A stretch of 64,000 nucleotides of DNA from Meghimatium bilineatum (GCA_034231615.1 CM067311.1:16301199-16365198), one strand, 5' to 3'; shown: positions 42,311 through 52,262, counted from the stretch's first letter. The notes: generated from the letters alone by a model not told the origin. Numbers and translations: made by a program.

Positions 42311-42650
42311 GATTTTGAGTTTTTTACAATATTACCAAAACGAGATTGATTCTTTAAGTTTTGTTACAATATTACCAAATCGAGATTGATTCTTTAAGTT
42401 TTGTTACAATATTACCAAAACGAGATTGATTCTTTAAGTTTTGTTACAATATTACCAAAACGAGATTGATTCTTTAAGTTTTGTTACAATATTACCAAAT
42501 CGAGATTGATTCTTTAAGTTTTGTTACAATATTACCAAAACGAGATTGATTCTTTAAGTTTTGTTACAATATTACCAAAACGAGATTGATTCTAAGTTTT
42601 GTTACAATATTACCAAAACGAGATTGATTCGTAAAGTTTTGTTCTTAAAT
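42311..42650. repeat. Minisatellite, 40-bp unit, 8 copies
   Basis: GATTCTTTAAGTTTTGTTAC plus AATATTACCAAAACGAGATT repeats at exactly 40 bp (CGAGATTGAT at 42341, 42381 and so on). The only common variant is ACCAAAT for ACCAAAA. Confidence 0.96.
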
Positions 42651-42992
42651 TACGATACCAAAACCCGCACCAATAATCTTACTGCCAATGGAGATAACTA
42701 TTTTTTACTGACGACTCCACGAGCGGATTTTCGGAAGGTCTCATCAGTGACCTACTAGATAAGACATATGCAATGGCAAACCTCCCAGTAGATGACATGC
42801 ACATATAATGAGACGCTCCTTCTGTGGAAGCCATACACCATTTTATCATTACAAGTGTGTTGCCACTCCCTCCAAATAGAAAAGGAGGCTTCCTTCAAAG
42901 CATTATCCAGATCTAACAAATATTTTGAGTGAAATAAATGATGTGAAGAAATTTTCCATTACCAAAAAATATATACAAGCTTTAGTGCTTAC

Positions 42993-43254
42993 GGAACTTA
43001 ATCAACAATGAAAGAAAAAGGCAATCTTCTTTTTTTTTGCCACTTCATGATAGGCAGGTTTAGAGAACATAGTCACCATAGGTAAGATTGAAGGCACCAG
43101 AGACAGAGGGCGATAACGTGAGAAAATATTAGATAGTTTAACAACCTGGCACGGCAAGGAAACAACAACGACTTTGATACATAATACTGTGGACAGAGAG
43201 CTGTGGAGAGCCATGACCGCCTACGACAGCCGGCATGACACCTGATGATGATGA
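42993..43254 (+). pseudogene. RTE-like LINE family b, 5'-truncated with 11-bp target duplication
   Basis: The insertion is flanked by TTAGTGCTTAC at 42982-42992 and 43255-43265. Broken frames give GLENIVT.GKIEGTRDRGR, NLARQGNNND (shifted TWHGKE) and RELWRAMTAYDSRHDT-like sequence, the basic tail of an RTE ORF, ending in GATGATGATGA. The AAGGCAATCTTCTTTTTTTT stretch where GH..R is expected marks a frame-shifting expansion shared with 48495-48520, so the defect is inherited by both copies. Confidence 0.85.
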
Positions 43255-43265
43255 TTAGTGCTTAC

Positions 43266-43697
43266 AATTCTATAAATTCCAGGCCACATTGTGAGGCTGT
43301 CCAGCACTTTATTTCGTGGTCTTCACTTACCTCTTCTGCTCTTCAACTTGCCTTTTGTCACCATTTGTCCCATTTTTCGACCTCATAACGTAACCAGCAA
43401 ATACGGAATGTCTCTTTCTGATGCGAGTGAGGAACTCTCTCTCTCTCTCTCTCTCTCTGAATTAACTTCTTTCAAGATATTTCACTAAGCATTTTTATCT
43501 GCCCATGATGTTCTGAACATTCTTCTATAACACCCCATCTCTGCTGCCTCTAAATAAGTTTTACTTTTCTGACGATTGTCCAAGATTCATTTCAATCAAG
43601 CTGGTTCTAAATATTTTCTAAGATCTCTTACTTAATTAATATAGATATATTACATAGCATATTCCCCATAGTGTGTGAAATAATGCGTGTTATGTCC
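43266..43697. repeat. Unassigned stretch with a (CT)n tract
   Basis: (CT)n at about 43436-43458. Otherwise unrecognised. Confidence 0.5.
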
Positions 43698-43845
43698 TAT
43701 CAATCTCAAACTCCTGTATATTAACAGGATATAGCTCAGAGAATGGATGCGTTGTGTCATGATTTACAGCTTAGCAACGATATCTGCGCCTTTCGGCCAG
43801 CCACATCCTGCTGCAGAATAGTTTCTTGTCACGGACTCTACGATT
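43698..43845 (-). mobile_element. SINE family B, partial copy
   Basis: Minus orientation: CTCAAACTCCTGTATATTAA, CAGAGAATGGATGCGTTGTG and TCTGCGCCTTTCGGCCAGCC, then it fades out before the head. Confidence 0.72.
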
Positions 43846-44479
43846 ATACTTTCAGAAAGAGGCTTGCCAGTATATCTATATGAGTACTTGATTGGAACCC
43901 ACAGGAGAAAGGGTGAGTTCTAAGACTAAACAACACTTCGCGAACTTCATAATGAACTGGTGGACGAAGTTGAAGAATACGCAACGGAAGAGGCGTAGTT
44001 GGATAGCGTTGGTTCCGACCCGATGTCTTACAGGTAACTGAGAGAAATATGATGACATTCTATCACAGAATATCAGGTATTCGACGTTCCGGTTACTTGT
44101 GATACCACTCTTGACGTCACAAAGGAAACGTGTAAATATTCCAGAATATGTTATCCTTGGTTAGTCTCAACAAAGACTTCCTTGCCCGGTCATACGCTTC
44201 CACGCAATTTTCACGACAGACGTTGCAGGTGCCGAGTTGAGCAGTTGCAGGTTGCCGCTGCTGGTGCTTGAGTTGGCGCGTATGACGCGTGACACAGCAA
44301 CGATCTATGACTGACACACAAATGAGTCAAATCTGTTGTGACTTTGACCCCTGTGACGGAATGTTTTCAGTTAATGGTTCTATTCAGATGGTAACATCTG
44401 CTTAAAAACGCATACCTCCATCCATCTATGGCTCTTTTATGATTCGCATTACGATAGGATGTATTTAATTGCACTTAGT
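43846..44479. other. Unassigned stretch
   Basis: Short open frames on minus at 43876-44058 and 44117-44317 have no recognised domain. The second (66 codons, with a C-x2-C motif) is mixed in composition but unsupported. Confidence 0.35.
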
Positions 44480-44994
44480 CTGCGGTTCTCAATGTTGGTT
44501 ATATGTACCCCAGGGGGCTACAGGGATTTATAGAGAAGCCACGGTGAAAAATAAACTGATTATTCAAATATTGAGGGGCTGTATGAAGGTAGCTATTTGG
44601 AGGAAAGGAACAAGCACAAATTCTTAGATTGAGAACACATTACGCTAGACTCAAATAACACTAGTACACGAAGTTTGAAGTTGGCGGCACCGAAACATTT
44701 GCAGAATTGCGCACTGTACGACACCACAAGAAGAAAATTTGTCATCTGAAACAGCTCTGACGGACAAACTATACAGCCCTTTCTCGGTACTGGCGGTCAC
44801 AGTACTGTTCATTGATCATGTCCATATCATCGCCTGACTTCGATCCGAGAACAGGTACGAAGAAAAACAAAATTTAGTAAGATACATAGTAACCATTCGT
44901 GAATAAATCTAATAAACGTTTTTGGCATACAGGGAGAGGTGGAAATAAATTGTCGTAAAAGGAGGCCATGATGAATATAGGTTGAGAACCATTG
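44480..44994. mobile_element. hAT-like MITE, about 515 bp
   Basis: The left end CTGCGGTTCTCAATGTTGG and the inverted right end CAATGGTTCTCAACCTATAT form imperfect terminal inverted repeats with the GGTTCTCAA word common in hAT elements. Flanking 8-mers CACTTAGT and TTCTAAGT agree at 5 of 8 positions. No transposase frame is present. Confidence 0.65.
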
Positions 44995-45224
44995 TTCTAA
45001 GTGGTGGTGATAATTTTTGTAGCATATCTCTGGTTGGCAGTTTCATGATGATTATATTCAGTCTTGCCAGATTTTGATAATTTCATGACTAAATTTAGCA
45101 ATGTTTTGAATGCCACTGGTCATGAAACATGTGTTTTGTAGATTTGCGTATTTCTGGTCAATTTGCTAACGCATTTAGTTACAATATAATATGGAAGCAC
45201 CGATGATTTATTAATAAAGAAATA

Positions 45225-45295
45225 TCACGAAGTAAACGGGATTTGAACCAGGTTCGCTCAGATGGCACCCACTTCCCTCGCAAATTGAGTCAACA
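45225..45295 (-). repeat. tRNA-like fragment
   Basis: The minus strand contains GGTTCAAATCCCGTTTACTT, a B-box or T-arm followed by an acceptor-like end, preceded by GTGGGTGCCATCTGAGCGAA. No A box or cloverleaf could be completed, so it is a tRNA-derived scrap, not a tRNA gene. Confidence 0.45.
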
Positions 45296-45314
45296 CGTCT
45301 TCGTCTTCAAGGTT

Positions 45315-45545
45315 TGGCTATATTCAACCATATGTTACCTGACATTTAATTCAGCCATATGTTATCTGACATTTGATTCAGCCATATATTTTCTGACATT
45401 TGATTCAGTCATATGTTACCTGACATTTGATTCAGCCATATGTTACCTGACATTTGATTCAGCCATATGTTACCTGGCATTTGATTCAGCCATATGTTAC
45501 CTGACATTTGATTCAGCCATATGTTACCTGACATTTGACTTTCAT
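45315..45545. repeat. Minisatellite, 27-bp unit, about 8 copies
   Basis: TTCAGCCATATGTTACCTGA plus CATTTGA is repeated with few changes. The open frames on both strands (9-residue repeats) are translations of the array. Confidence 0.95.
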
Positions 45546-45589
45546 CAATTTCTTTTATTTGGCAACCCTGATTAAAAAGATCAGTAGGA

Positions 45590-45965
45590 TATAGTCGACT
45601 GCGTGTTACATGGGAGCTAGAAGGAAGCAAAGAATAGCAACCTTGTGACATGCAATACTTATTGTAAGAGGACACTAAGGAGGTAACGCCGTGTGTTACC
45701 AATGCTGAAAGGTGAACAAATATTGACAATACTGTGACCTGCCGTAAATGTCAAAAGGGACGACTAAGACTACTCTGTGCGTAGGGTTGATTGTCTCATC
45801 ACATAAAAGATTAATGTGACCTATAATCCATGATCATGTCGAATATGTCGAGCCGAAAGTCGCAGAGATCTCAGATTAGCTGTAAACTATAGCAGAACTC
45901 AATCCGTTCTCTGGACTGCATGCTGTTAATCTGCAGATGTTTCAGAGTAATTGCGACAGGAAAAT
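45590..45965 (+). mobile_element. SINE family B with its first about 95 bases duplicated in tandem
   Basis: 45601-45694 carries the head region (GCGTGTTACATGGGAGCTAG, GCAAAGAATAGCAACCTTG, GACACTAAGGAGGTAAC). A second head (GCCGTGTGTTACCAATGCTG) then starts at about 45689 and runs through a complete diverged element to about 45960 (GTCGAGCCGAAAGTCGCAGA, TGCTGTTAATCTGCAGATG). Confidence 0.7.
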
Positions 45966-45999
45966 AAATAAAATCTGCTGTTCCTGGTAACAGGAATGA

Positions 46000-46275
46000 C
46001 AGGAATTGCGAGCGATTAGTTCTTACTTCCTATGTGCAGTGGGATAATTTTTCTGAGCTTTCTTTCATATCCAGGAAACTTTTCAGCTGAGTACAATGCC
46101 TATTGAAGGAGCCTTCTACTCAGAGGAGTCTATAATTGTACAGATGACATGCTACAAACCTTCTATAAGAGAGCCTCAATATAACGGCATGTCATCTACT
46201 AAAGTTTTCTGTTGCATGGGTGGTTTGTCTAGTGGGCCATAGGTGAGACCCACAGACGCAACCACATGCGTCGGC
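46000..46275 (+). repeat. Family E repeat, copy 2
   Basis: CAGGAATTGCGAGCGATTAG, GAGCTTTCTTTCATATCCAG, CTATTGAAGGAGCCTTCTAC and TGCATGGGTGGTTTGTCTAG match 34613-34885. The tRNA-like head is not present here. Confidence 0.75.
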
Positions 46276-46794
46276 CTTTCTTACATACTTTCCCATATTT
46301 TCTTTTGTACATTTGGGTACAAATTGTGTGGGAGGTTTCTCTTTTGCAGATTTTAATTAATTTAGAGCACAGCCTCTTATGCTCACATAAAAATGTAGAT
46401 TGAAGAGTGAATGATACAAAAAGGTATTTGATCATGCTTTTGTCATGTCTAAATTGAAAGCTTTGTTTTCTCAGTGATACTCGATATAGGAAACAATGAA
46501 AATAGAAGTCTAAATAATAGAGAAAAAAAACTAGATAACAGCAGTCATTATAATTTCATTATAATTTCAGTCATTACATTATGAAAAGTCAAGTACATGA
46601 TTTTACTATATTCAAGACATTTAAGTACCATCGCTGCTTTCACACGAGTTTTCATGGGGCCCTTATCACAGAGGTCAATCGAAAACTCACTTTAACTCCC
46701 TACCAGGGAAACGTAGTATGACATTTTTTTACTGCTTTCATGTTCAGTTTCAAGTTCAGTTTCTCAAAATAACATTAGATGGAACCCTGTGTTG
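46276..46794. other. Unassigned stretch
   Basis: AT-rich and without a recognised element, apart from a short duplication of CATTATAATTTCA at 46549-46571. Confidence 0.4.
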
Positions 46795-47073
46795 CAAAGT
46801 CCGAGAAGGGAGCAAAGAATAGCAAAACTATTTACCTCCCATGCATGTCGTGAAAGGCGACTTAGGAGGTTACAAGGCGGAGCTGGTGGTCTAATCCCAT
46901 ATATAGTCAAAATGACTCAGATACCTTTCTGAAATCGGATGTATCAGTCCCGAAGAGCAGTCACCATAGCAAAACTGTGAAATATGACACATCGCATTCT
47001 ACTCTCCGGACTACGTCCTGCTAATCTGCTGGAGTTTTAGATTGAAAGCAGAAGAAGCAGAAGAAGAAGAAGA
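46795..47073 (+). mobile_element. SINE family B, copy B5
   Basis: Head CCCTGTGTTGCAAAGTCCGA, core GTGAAAGGCGACTTAGGAGG, GAAATCGGATGTATCAG and CTGCTAATCTGCTGGAG, with the tail AGCAGAAGAAGCAGAAGAAG continuing as GAA. Confidence 0.85.
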
Positions 47074-47339
47074 ACGTTAGAAGAACTAGAAGTAAGTTAG
47101 TGAAAACATATATTTGTTATTGTAAAATGAATGAATGTTGATAATTTAAGAGAGCGAATGTAAATTATAGATACCGGTATGTAACAGTCCTGAATTCAGC
47201 ATATTTTCAGTAGTTCAAAACATAATTCTGAAATTTGACACTTTCTGGCTATTTTTCACCAACAATTTGTCATATACATTTAAAACAATATGGCAGCCCT
47301 GCTAGAACCGTCTTTAAGCTGTTTAAATTCGTTTTAATT

Positions 47340-47410
47340 TTATTTAAACTAAAAGGTCTTTATCAAGCTACACACAAAACATCAAAAGACGACGAATAGA
47401 AAAATTATCA
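47340..47410 (-). mobile_element. Penelope-like fragment with decayed hammerhead-like motif
   Basis: The minus strand at 47345-47369 reads CTTGATAAAGACCTTTTAGT then TTAAA. It is followed on plus by AAAGACGACGAATAGAAAA, as in the copies at 6310 and 6890. GAAA is lost. Confidence 0.4.
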
Positions 47411-47922
47411 TAACAAACAAAAAATACACCACATACCAATATACCAATACACCGCATACCAACAAAACATATTTCCATATTTCCGTTGGATACGTTGTTT
47501 GTTTATAAAGTTTGAAGTATCACCCATCTTCTGGCATCTTCTGCAGTTCTGATGTTTCCAAGCGTGGGCCATTGCATTTCCACTGGAACTAATAAATACA
47601 GCCTACAGGGACTTAGTACAAGTTGGCACGGCACTTTCTCCATAAAAAAATGCCCCGCAAGCAATCATGTGTGAAATATTGAGGTACACATAGTATATTT
47701 GAAATTTTACGCCTTGCTGCTTCCTCACTGTTTGTAAAGACGGAAAAGGACGTAATTATCCGAATAAATAATAATAATCATAAATAAATAATGAATTGTG
47801 GTACTTCATTAACTATTTACACGATATTTCCTATGGTGATGTTTGATGTTCATCCGCCATCTTTGTTTCTATTTGCTGTTTATGTATGTCATTTAGCAAT
47901 ATCAGTCTTGTTGGTCTGTGCA
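47411..47922. other. Unassigned stretch
   Basis: ACCAATATACCAATACACC words near 47440 form a short irregular repeat. Nothing else is recognised. Confidence 0.4.
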
Positions 47923-47934
47923 GTGTAGGTGTTA

Positions 47935-48229
47935 AAAGATAAAAGATAAAGGTAGGTCCCATGGCATCTGCCGTCGGGGATGAAGATAACTCTTCATGTA
48001 CTAAGCCGCAGCAACTATTAGGTGGGGTGGCCAGTTCCCTTCCTTGCTGTTTTTTACCTTCCCTAACTCATGCGTCAGGTACTCATTTACAGCTGAGTCG
48101 ACTGGAGGAGTGGTCGTGTCAAGTGAGAAATCACAACCCGGATTTTTTTTATGTCCGGACGTGGTTTCGAACCTGGCACCAGATGATAGCAATCAAGCTG
48201 ACTATCCACTAGGCTACCGCGCTTCTCAG
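47935..48229 (-). mobile_element. Complete tRNA-derived SINE with 12-bp target duplication
   Basis: The 295-bp element reads on the minus strand and is bordered by GTGTAGGTGTTA at 47923-47934 and 48230-48241, a perfect duplication. The tRNA-like head has an A box TAGCCTAGTGG (minus strand of 48206-48216) and a B box GGTTCGAAACC (minus strand of 48163-48173), separated by 32 bases, as in a pol III type 2 promoter. A non-tRNA body follows (ACTCAGCTGTAAATGAGTAC, GGGAACTGGCCACCCCACC, GCCATGGGACCTACC) and a tail of TTTATC repeats. It looks structurally complete. The 3' tail differs from the GAA families, so a different LINE probably mobilised it. Confidence 0.93.
48163..48216 (-). promoter_or_regulatory. 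Pol III internal promoter (A and B boxes) of the SINE
   Basis: The A box lies at 48206-48216 and the B box at 48163-48173 on the minus strand. Both fit the tRNA gene consensus (TRGYNNARNGG and GGTTCGANNCC). Whether it is transcribed cannot be judged from sequence. Confidence 0.8.
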
Positions 48230-48306
48230 GTGTAGGTGTTACTAGAATAATTTATGCTATTTAATAATATCACTTATATTGTTAAATGACATACATTAAA
48301 AAATAT

Positions 48307-48737
48307 ATAACCCTTATACTAACAGATGGGTGCGAGTCTTGGACAATAAACAAACAGGAAAGTGGGAGATTGGAGGTAACATAGATGTGGTTCTACAGAA
48401 GAATCATGAGAATACTATGTGCTGCCAAAAAAACTAATGTAGAGGTGTTGAAAGAGTTTAATGCGAAACTGACCTTAATCAACAATATAAGAAAAAGGCA
48501 ATCTTCTTTTTTTTTTGCCACTTAATGACAGGCAGGTTTAGAGAACATAGTCACAACAGTCAAGATTGAAGGCCCCAGTGACAGAGGGCTACAACGTGCG
48601 AAAATATTAGACAGTTTGACAACCTGGCACGGCAAGGAAATAACAACGACTTTGATACATAATACTGTGGACAGAGAGCTGTGGAGAGCCATGATCGCCT
48701 ACGCCAGCCGGCATGGCACCTGATGATGATGATGATG
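48307..48737 (+). pseudogene. RTE-like LINE family b, longer 5'-truncated copy
   Basis: LLTDGCESWTINKQES, MWFYRRIMRILCAAKKTNVE, then after a T-rich frameshift GLENIVTTVKIEGPSDRGLQ, ILDSLTTWHGKEITTTLI and RELWRAMIAYASRHGT, a stop and a GATGATGATGATGATGA tail. AAAAATAT at both borders (48299-48306 and 48738-48745) may be the target duplication. It shares the TTTTTTTT defect with 42993-43254. Confidence 0.82.
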
Positions 48738-48796
48738 AAAAATATCACAACTTGTTGATCTGTGCTGTATGTTTGTTTAGGTATTCGTATTAGGTA

Positions 48797-49675
48797 TTAG
48801 GTATGTTGATTATCATCTTCGCACACCGGACACGTCCATATGTGCTCAGATCTCTGCTTCAGATCTCTTAGGGTATTACGGCTGATGGTTCCGGTTCTAT
48901 GTTGGTTCACTACTCTTTTCGAAATCTTTTTTAAGGGATCTCTTCGGGCCACGACCATCCTCACTCCCAATTCGTGCATTCTTGATATTGACTCAGGCTT
49001 GTTCATCTCAAAATCCTCTGATCGTAAGGACTCACGAAGAGCAGTGAGTATGTCTGCCTGGTCCATAGGCTGACCATCTGTTGTGGTGGCGAGACTAGCT
49101 AATTTGTCGGCACGTTCGTTTCCCTCCACGCCCGCATGTCCAGGGACAAAAATAATCTTGTAATTTCGTAGCGATGCCCGCCTTTTTTGCTCTCTCCAAT
49201 AACTCCGTCCATTCCCTACGTACATCACATGTTTTGACTTTCTGAATCAAATTCAGTGAATCACGCAATATGCAAGCATGGGGAGAGGCTTGTGATTCCA
49301 GCTAGTAAAGTGTTTGCGTTACGGCAAATACTTCCATAGTTAGACTGCTCGTTGTTGCGATATAGGCACCACTGGCTTCGTGTACTGTTTTTTTTTTCAT
49401 TTTGATCTGACAGTACAGACAAATGCGCATCGCTGGTAACGGATGACCGACCCGTCCGTGTAAATCACAACATCTGAATCATCAGCATTCTCGCATATTA
49501 GTGCCTTGACCTCAGCATCCACGCTTACGTGGCTCTGTTTCCTGCACTCTCTGTTGAGTGTAACGACGGTCTTGACTGCCTCTTGTATGGTTGTTACTCT
49601 CGAAGAATGTGCATACCTAAACAATTTGTTTACTCGTTTCTGTGTTTCTTCTTCTTCTTCAGCGTTCATTCTCAA
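48797..49675 (-). pseudogene. RNase H-bearing LINE, C-terminal part (copy 2), split by SINE A7
   Basis: On the minus strand, going down from about 49640, the frame reads VKTVVTLNRECRKQ, AEVKALICENADDSDVVIYT, DGSVIRYQRC. A broken stretch follows (49400-49240), then FVPGHAGVEGNERADKLASL, RMVVARRDPLKKISKRVVNQ, HRTGTISRNTL and HIWTCPVCEDDN. This is the same architecture as 28427-29485, with TDGS and the GNERAD block intact, but the Glu and LSD segment lies in the broken part. SINE A7 interrupts it at 49648. The last open part is 143 codons. Confidence 0.83.
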
Positions 49676-49799
49676 ACTCCTGCCGGATCTCTATTGCAGT
49701 AGGACAATGGCCCTATTAGATTTCCAGCAGGATATAGTCCAGAGAATGGAAATGCGTTATGTCGCCGTTTTATTTGCGCCAATGGCCCGACACATCCGT
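49648..49799 (-). mobile_element. SINE family A, copy A7, 14-bp target duplication, inside an RNase H LINE
   Basis: TCGTTTCTGTGTTT is present at 49634-49647 and 49800-49813, perfect over 14 bases. The 152-bp element is close to A1 and A5. Confidence 0.93.
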
Positions 49800-49989
49800 T
49801 CGTTTCTGTGTTTGTTTCCGTACATACTCCAAAAAGGTAAGAATAACAAATGAGCTCAAATCTAGTCTGTTTATCTTTTGTCTTTTATCTGCTTTTTCTA
49901 TTAGGCATCGGTGGATGATTGAATAAATCAGTTTTTGGGATCAGTTTGTTCGCTGGATATACAGTAATATTGTGACGTCTCCGAACACT

Positions 49990-50880
49990 GCTAACTCCTC
50001 GTCTCCCTTCTGCTTTCAGGACTGTTATGGTCTTGCTAGATCTTCAGACTGGTCGTCAGGAAGGAGCTCCATGTCTTCTCCAGGCCAGATCGGCTGCCCC
50101 AAAGTTCTTTATGCAGTTTAATTCTGTGTTACCATGTCTTGTATCGCAGTTCTTTGTAATGTGGACAGTATTGGAGTATGTGTTCATTGGTCAATATGCC
50201 TGTTCCACATGGACATTAATTTGTGTGGGTCACCCTGATTCGGTACAAGTGGCCCTGCAGTGGCCAGTTCTAAGTCAAAAGATGATGGTCTGTTGTTGTC
50301 TATGCAGTGGTTACCGCTGTCTAGTTTCTGATCAATGTCTATATCTTACAATGTGATGTAAAAGAGTTGCGGATTAGTGTTATGGTCAGGAACATGCGGT
50401 AGATTTCTTCAGTCTGATGCAAGTCTTCGAAATGCCGCCACATAAATGGTTTTTTTCCCCTTCCAAATGCAGCCTCCGACAAATGTATTTTGATTGGTGC
50501 TGCACCCCGCCGAAGACGGATGTGTCGGGCCATTGGCGCAAATAAAACGGCGACACAACGCATTTCCATTCTCTGGACTACATCCTGCTGGAAATCTAGT
50601 ACGGCCATTGTTCTGCTACAAGAGATCTCGCAGGAGTTTGAGAATGAACGCAGAAGAAGAAGAAGATTGGTGCTGCATGATGCTGTCGCCTCTCTGCATC
50701 TTAGCACTGCACGAACCTGGTTTTGGTCTCATTATGCAGTAGAGGATAGCTGAATTGTCACATTTTGTTTCCTGCTTTTGTCAGGGCATCATCTCTCATT
50801 TCCGGTAATATCACAATGGCGGGTAGCCATTGAAGAATGATTTTGAGCTTTCTTACGTTTTCGGTAACTCCTTAAATCTC
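49990..50880 (-). pseudogene. GAA-type RNase H LINE, long 3' fragment split by SINE A8
   Basis: From about 50850 down, the minus strand reads (in two frames) HCDITGNERDDALTKAGNKM and FSYPLLHNETKTRFVQ, the end of an RNase H domain and its linker. After SINE A8, at 50250-50020, broken frames give RTGHCRA, CPCGTGILTNEHILQYCPHY, KELWGSRSGLEKTW and a final LTTSLKI. The last part matches 31316-31633, so this is the same LINE family with more of its RNase H retained. Several frameshifts and stops are present. The tail here is ..GAAAGCAGAAGGGAGACG, a poor GAA tail. Confidence 0.72.
50505..50664 (+). mobile_element. SINE family A, copy A8 with 13-bp target duplication
   Basis: GATTGGTGCTGCA lies at 50492-50504 and 50665-50677. 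The element runs from CCCGCCGAAGACGGATGTGT to GAATGAACGCAGAAGAAGAA and continues as GAAG. A good reference copy of family A (160 bp). Confidence 0.94.
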
Positions 50881-51004
50881 CCTACTGAAACAGTGTTCAA
50901 ATCACATAGTTCACCTTAATATCTGATCGGGGTTGTTATGTTTTCGAATAGGGGGGGGCGGGTGCTGCTACAATTTATTTAGCTACACAATAATTGACCT
51001 GGAT

Positions 51005-51345
51005 AGTTTATGTATATCATGGACAGCTAAAAAGACAAATCACGAAGTGTTAAGATGAATAAACGTCGAAGAGGGATGGCTTCTCAACAACATCATAACC
51101 AGAAAGCTGAGTTGTTTTTTTGGGGTCATATAAAGAGACGTAGCAGCATGGAAAGATTAATAGCTGAAGACAGAGTTAACTGCAACAGGGGAAGAGGGCG
51201 ACCAAGATGACAATCGTGCAGTGATTTTATCAGATTGTTTAAACATGTCTCTAGCTGCGGCAGGTGAACTCGCCAAGAATCGATAAGTGTTCAGTGAATG
51301 CATAAGAAAGAACACGTTCAAGAAAGAATATGTCACATGATGATG
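51005..51345 (+). pseudogene. RTE-like LINE family c, C-terminal fragment (plus strand)
   Basis: In shifting frames: INVEEGWLLNNIIT-like, FWGHIKRRSSMERLIAEDRV, GRGRPR, then LNMSLAAAGELAKNR and FKKEYVT followed by GATGATGGG. It matches 13118-13370 and the inverted neighbour at 51406-51740. Confidence 0.7.
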
Positions 51346-51405
51346 GGAATTGTCCTGTGTTTCTTGAGATGTTTGCATACTGAAACTTCTGGATTATAAT
51401 CTTAG

Positions 51406-51740
51406 TCATGTGACGTATTCCTTCCAGAACGTTGTCTTCCCAATGAACTCTCTGAACCTCTCTCTGTCTTGGGCGATGTGGCTTGCATTTTCTAGCGACG
51501 TATTCATGTTATCTTTAATGTCGTCAGTCCATCGTCTTCTTGGTCTGCCCATTCTCCTCTTACCAGGTACTCTTCCCTCCATTATTTGTCTTTCTAAACA
51601 GTTATGTCTCTTTATATGACCAAACAGGCGTAGTTCACTTTTTGTTATTGTGTTTAGTAACCAACACTCTGGAATCTTCAATGTGTTTATAATATCTGAG
51701 TTTCAGATTTTTTCCTTCCATGATATTCTAAGTATCTTCC
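51406..51740 (-). pseudogene. RTE-like LINE family c, C-terminal fragment (minus strand, 91 codons open)
   Basis: The minus frame 51681-51406 reads PECWLLNTITKSELRLFGHI, KRHNCLERQIMEGRVPGKRR, MGRPRRRWTDDIKDNMNTSL and FREFIGKTTFWKEYVT. It is tail to tail with the plus-strand copy, with only about 60 bases between the two 3' ends. No stop within 91 codons, but only the C terminus is present. Confidence 0.82.
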
Positions 51741-52145
51741 TGTATCATTTAAGCTTGGAGGCATGATTATAATCTTACGTGATCTATTCTGATAGAAAGT
51801 ACCATATATGTATTACCTCGTATGTTGTGGTTGGGTGAATCATAACCTTCATTATTTTATAATTCAAACAGCTCTGGTATAACCAAGTTGGACTGTCGTC
51901 AGCGGTTGAAAGCAGCGTAAAACAAGGTGTACACAATAAATGACAAACAATTTTCAAGAACAAAAAATTATTTTGTTTTGTATCGAAAATTATAATATTT
52001 TATTCCACAACCTTCATTATTTTAATGATGACAGCTCCGATATTTATCCAATAGAACTTTTCGGTTGAAATTACCGTAAGAGGTGTTTACAATTTTTTAA
52101 AATTACAATAAAGATCAATAAGGTTCATCAAGTGGCCAACCGAGG
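51741..52145. other. Unassigned AT-rich stretch
   Basis: No element recognised. Two similar CAACCTTCATTATTTTA / AACCTTCATTATTTTA words occur at 51848 and 52010. Confidence 0.4.
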
Positions 52146-52149
52146 TGCA

Positions 52150-52262
52150 AATAACACAGTTCTACTATAGAACTTGCTTCACGTACTTCACGCTCCCCGG
52201 CGGAAATCACACGATATATTCGTTGTGGTTATATGAGAGCGAACGCAGAAGAAGAAGAAGAG
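52150..52262 (+). mobile_element. GAA-tailed short retroelement, family D copy 2
   Basis: CACGCTCCCCGGCGGAAATC (from 52189) plus ACACGA matches 868-893. The end is GAGAGCGAACGCAGAAGAAG followed by GAAGAAGAGGAAG. Its 5' limit is uncertain. Confidence 0.5.

Noticed and set aside
48001..48235. Protein-coding ORFs on both strands (63-83 codons)
   Set aside because: They lie wholly inside the tRNA-derived SINE.
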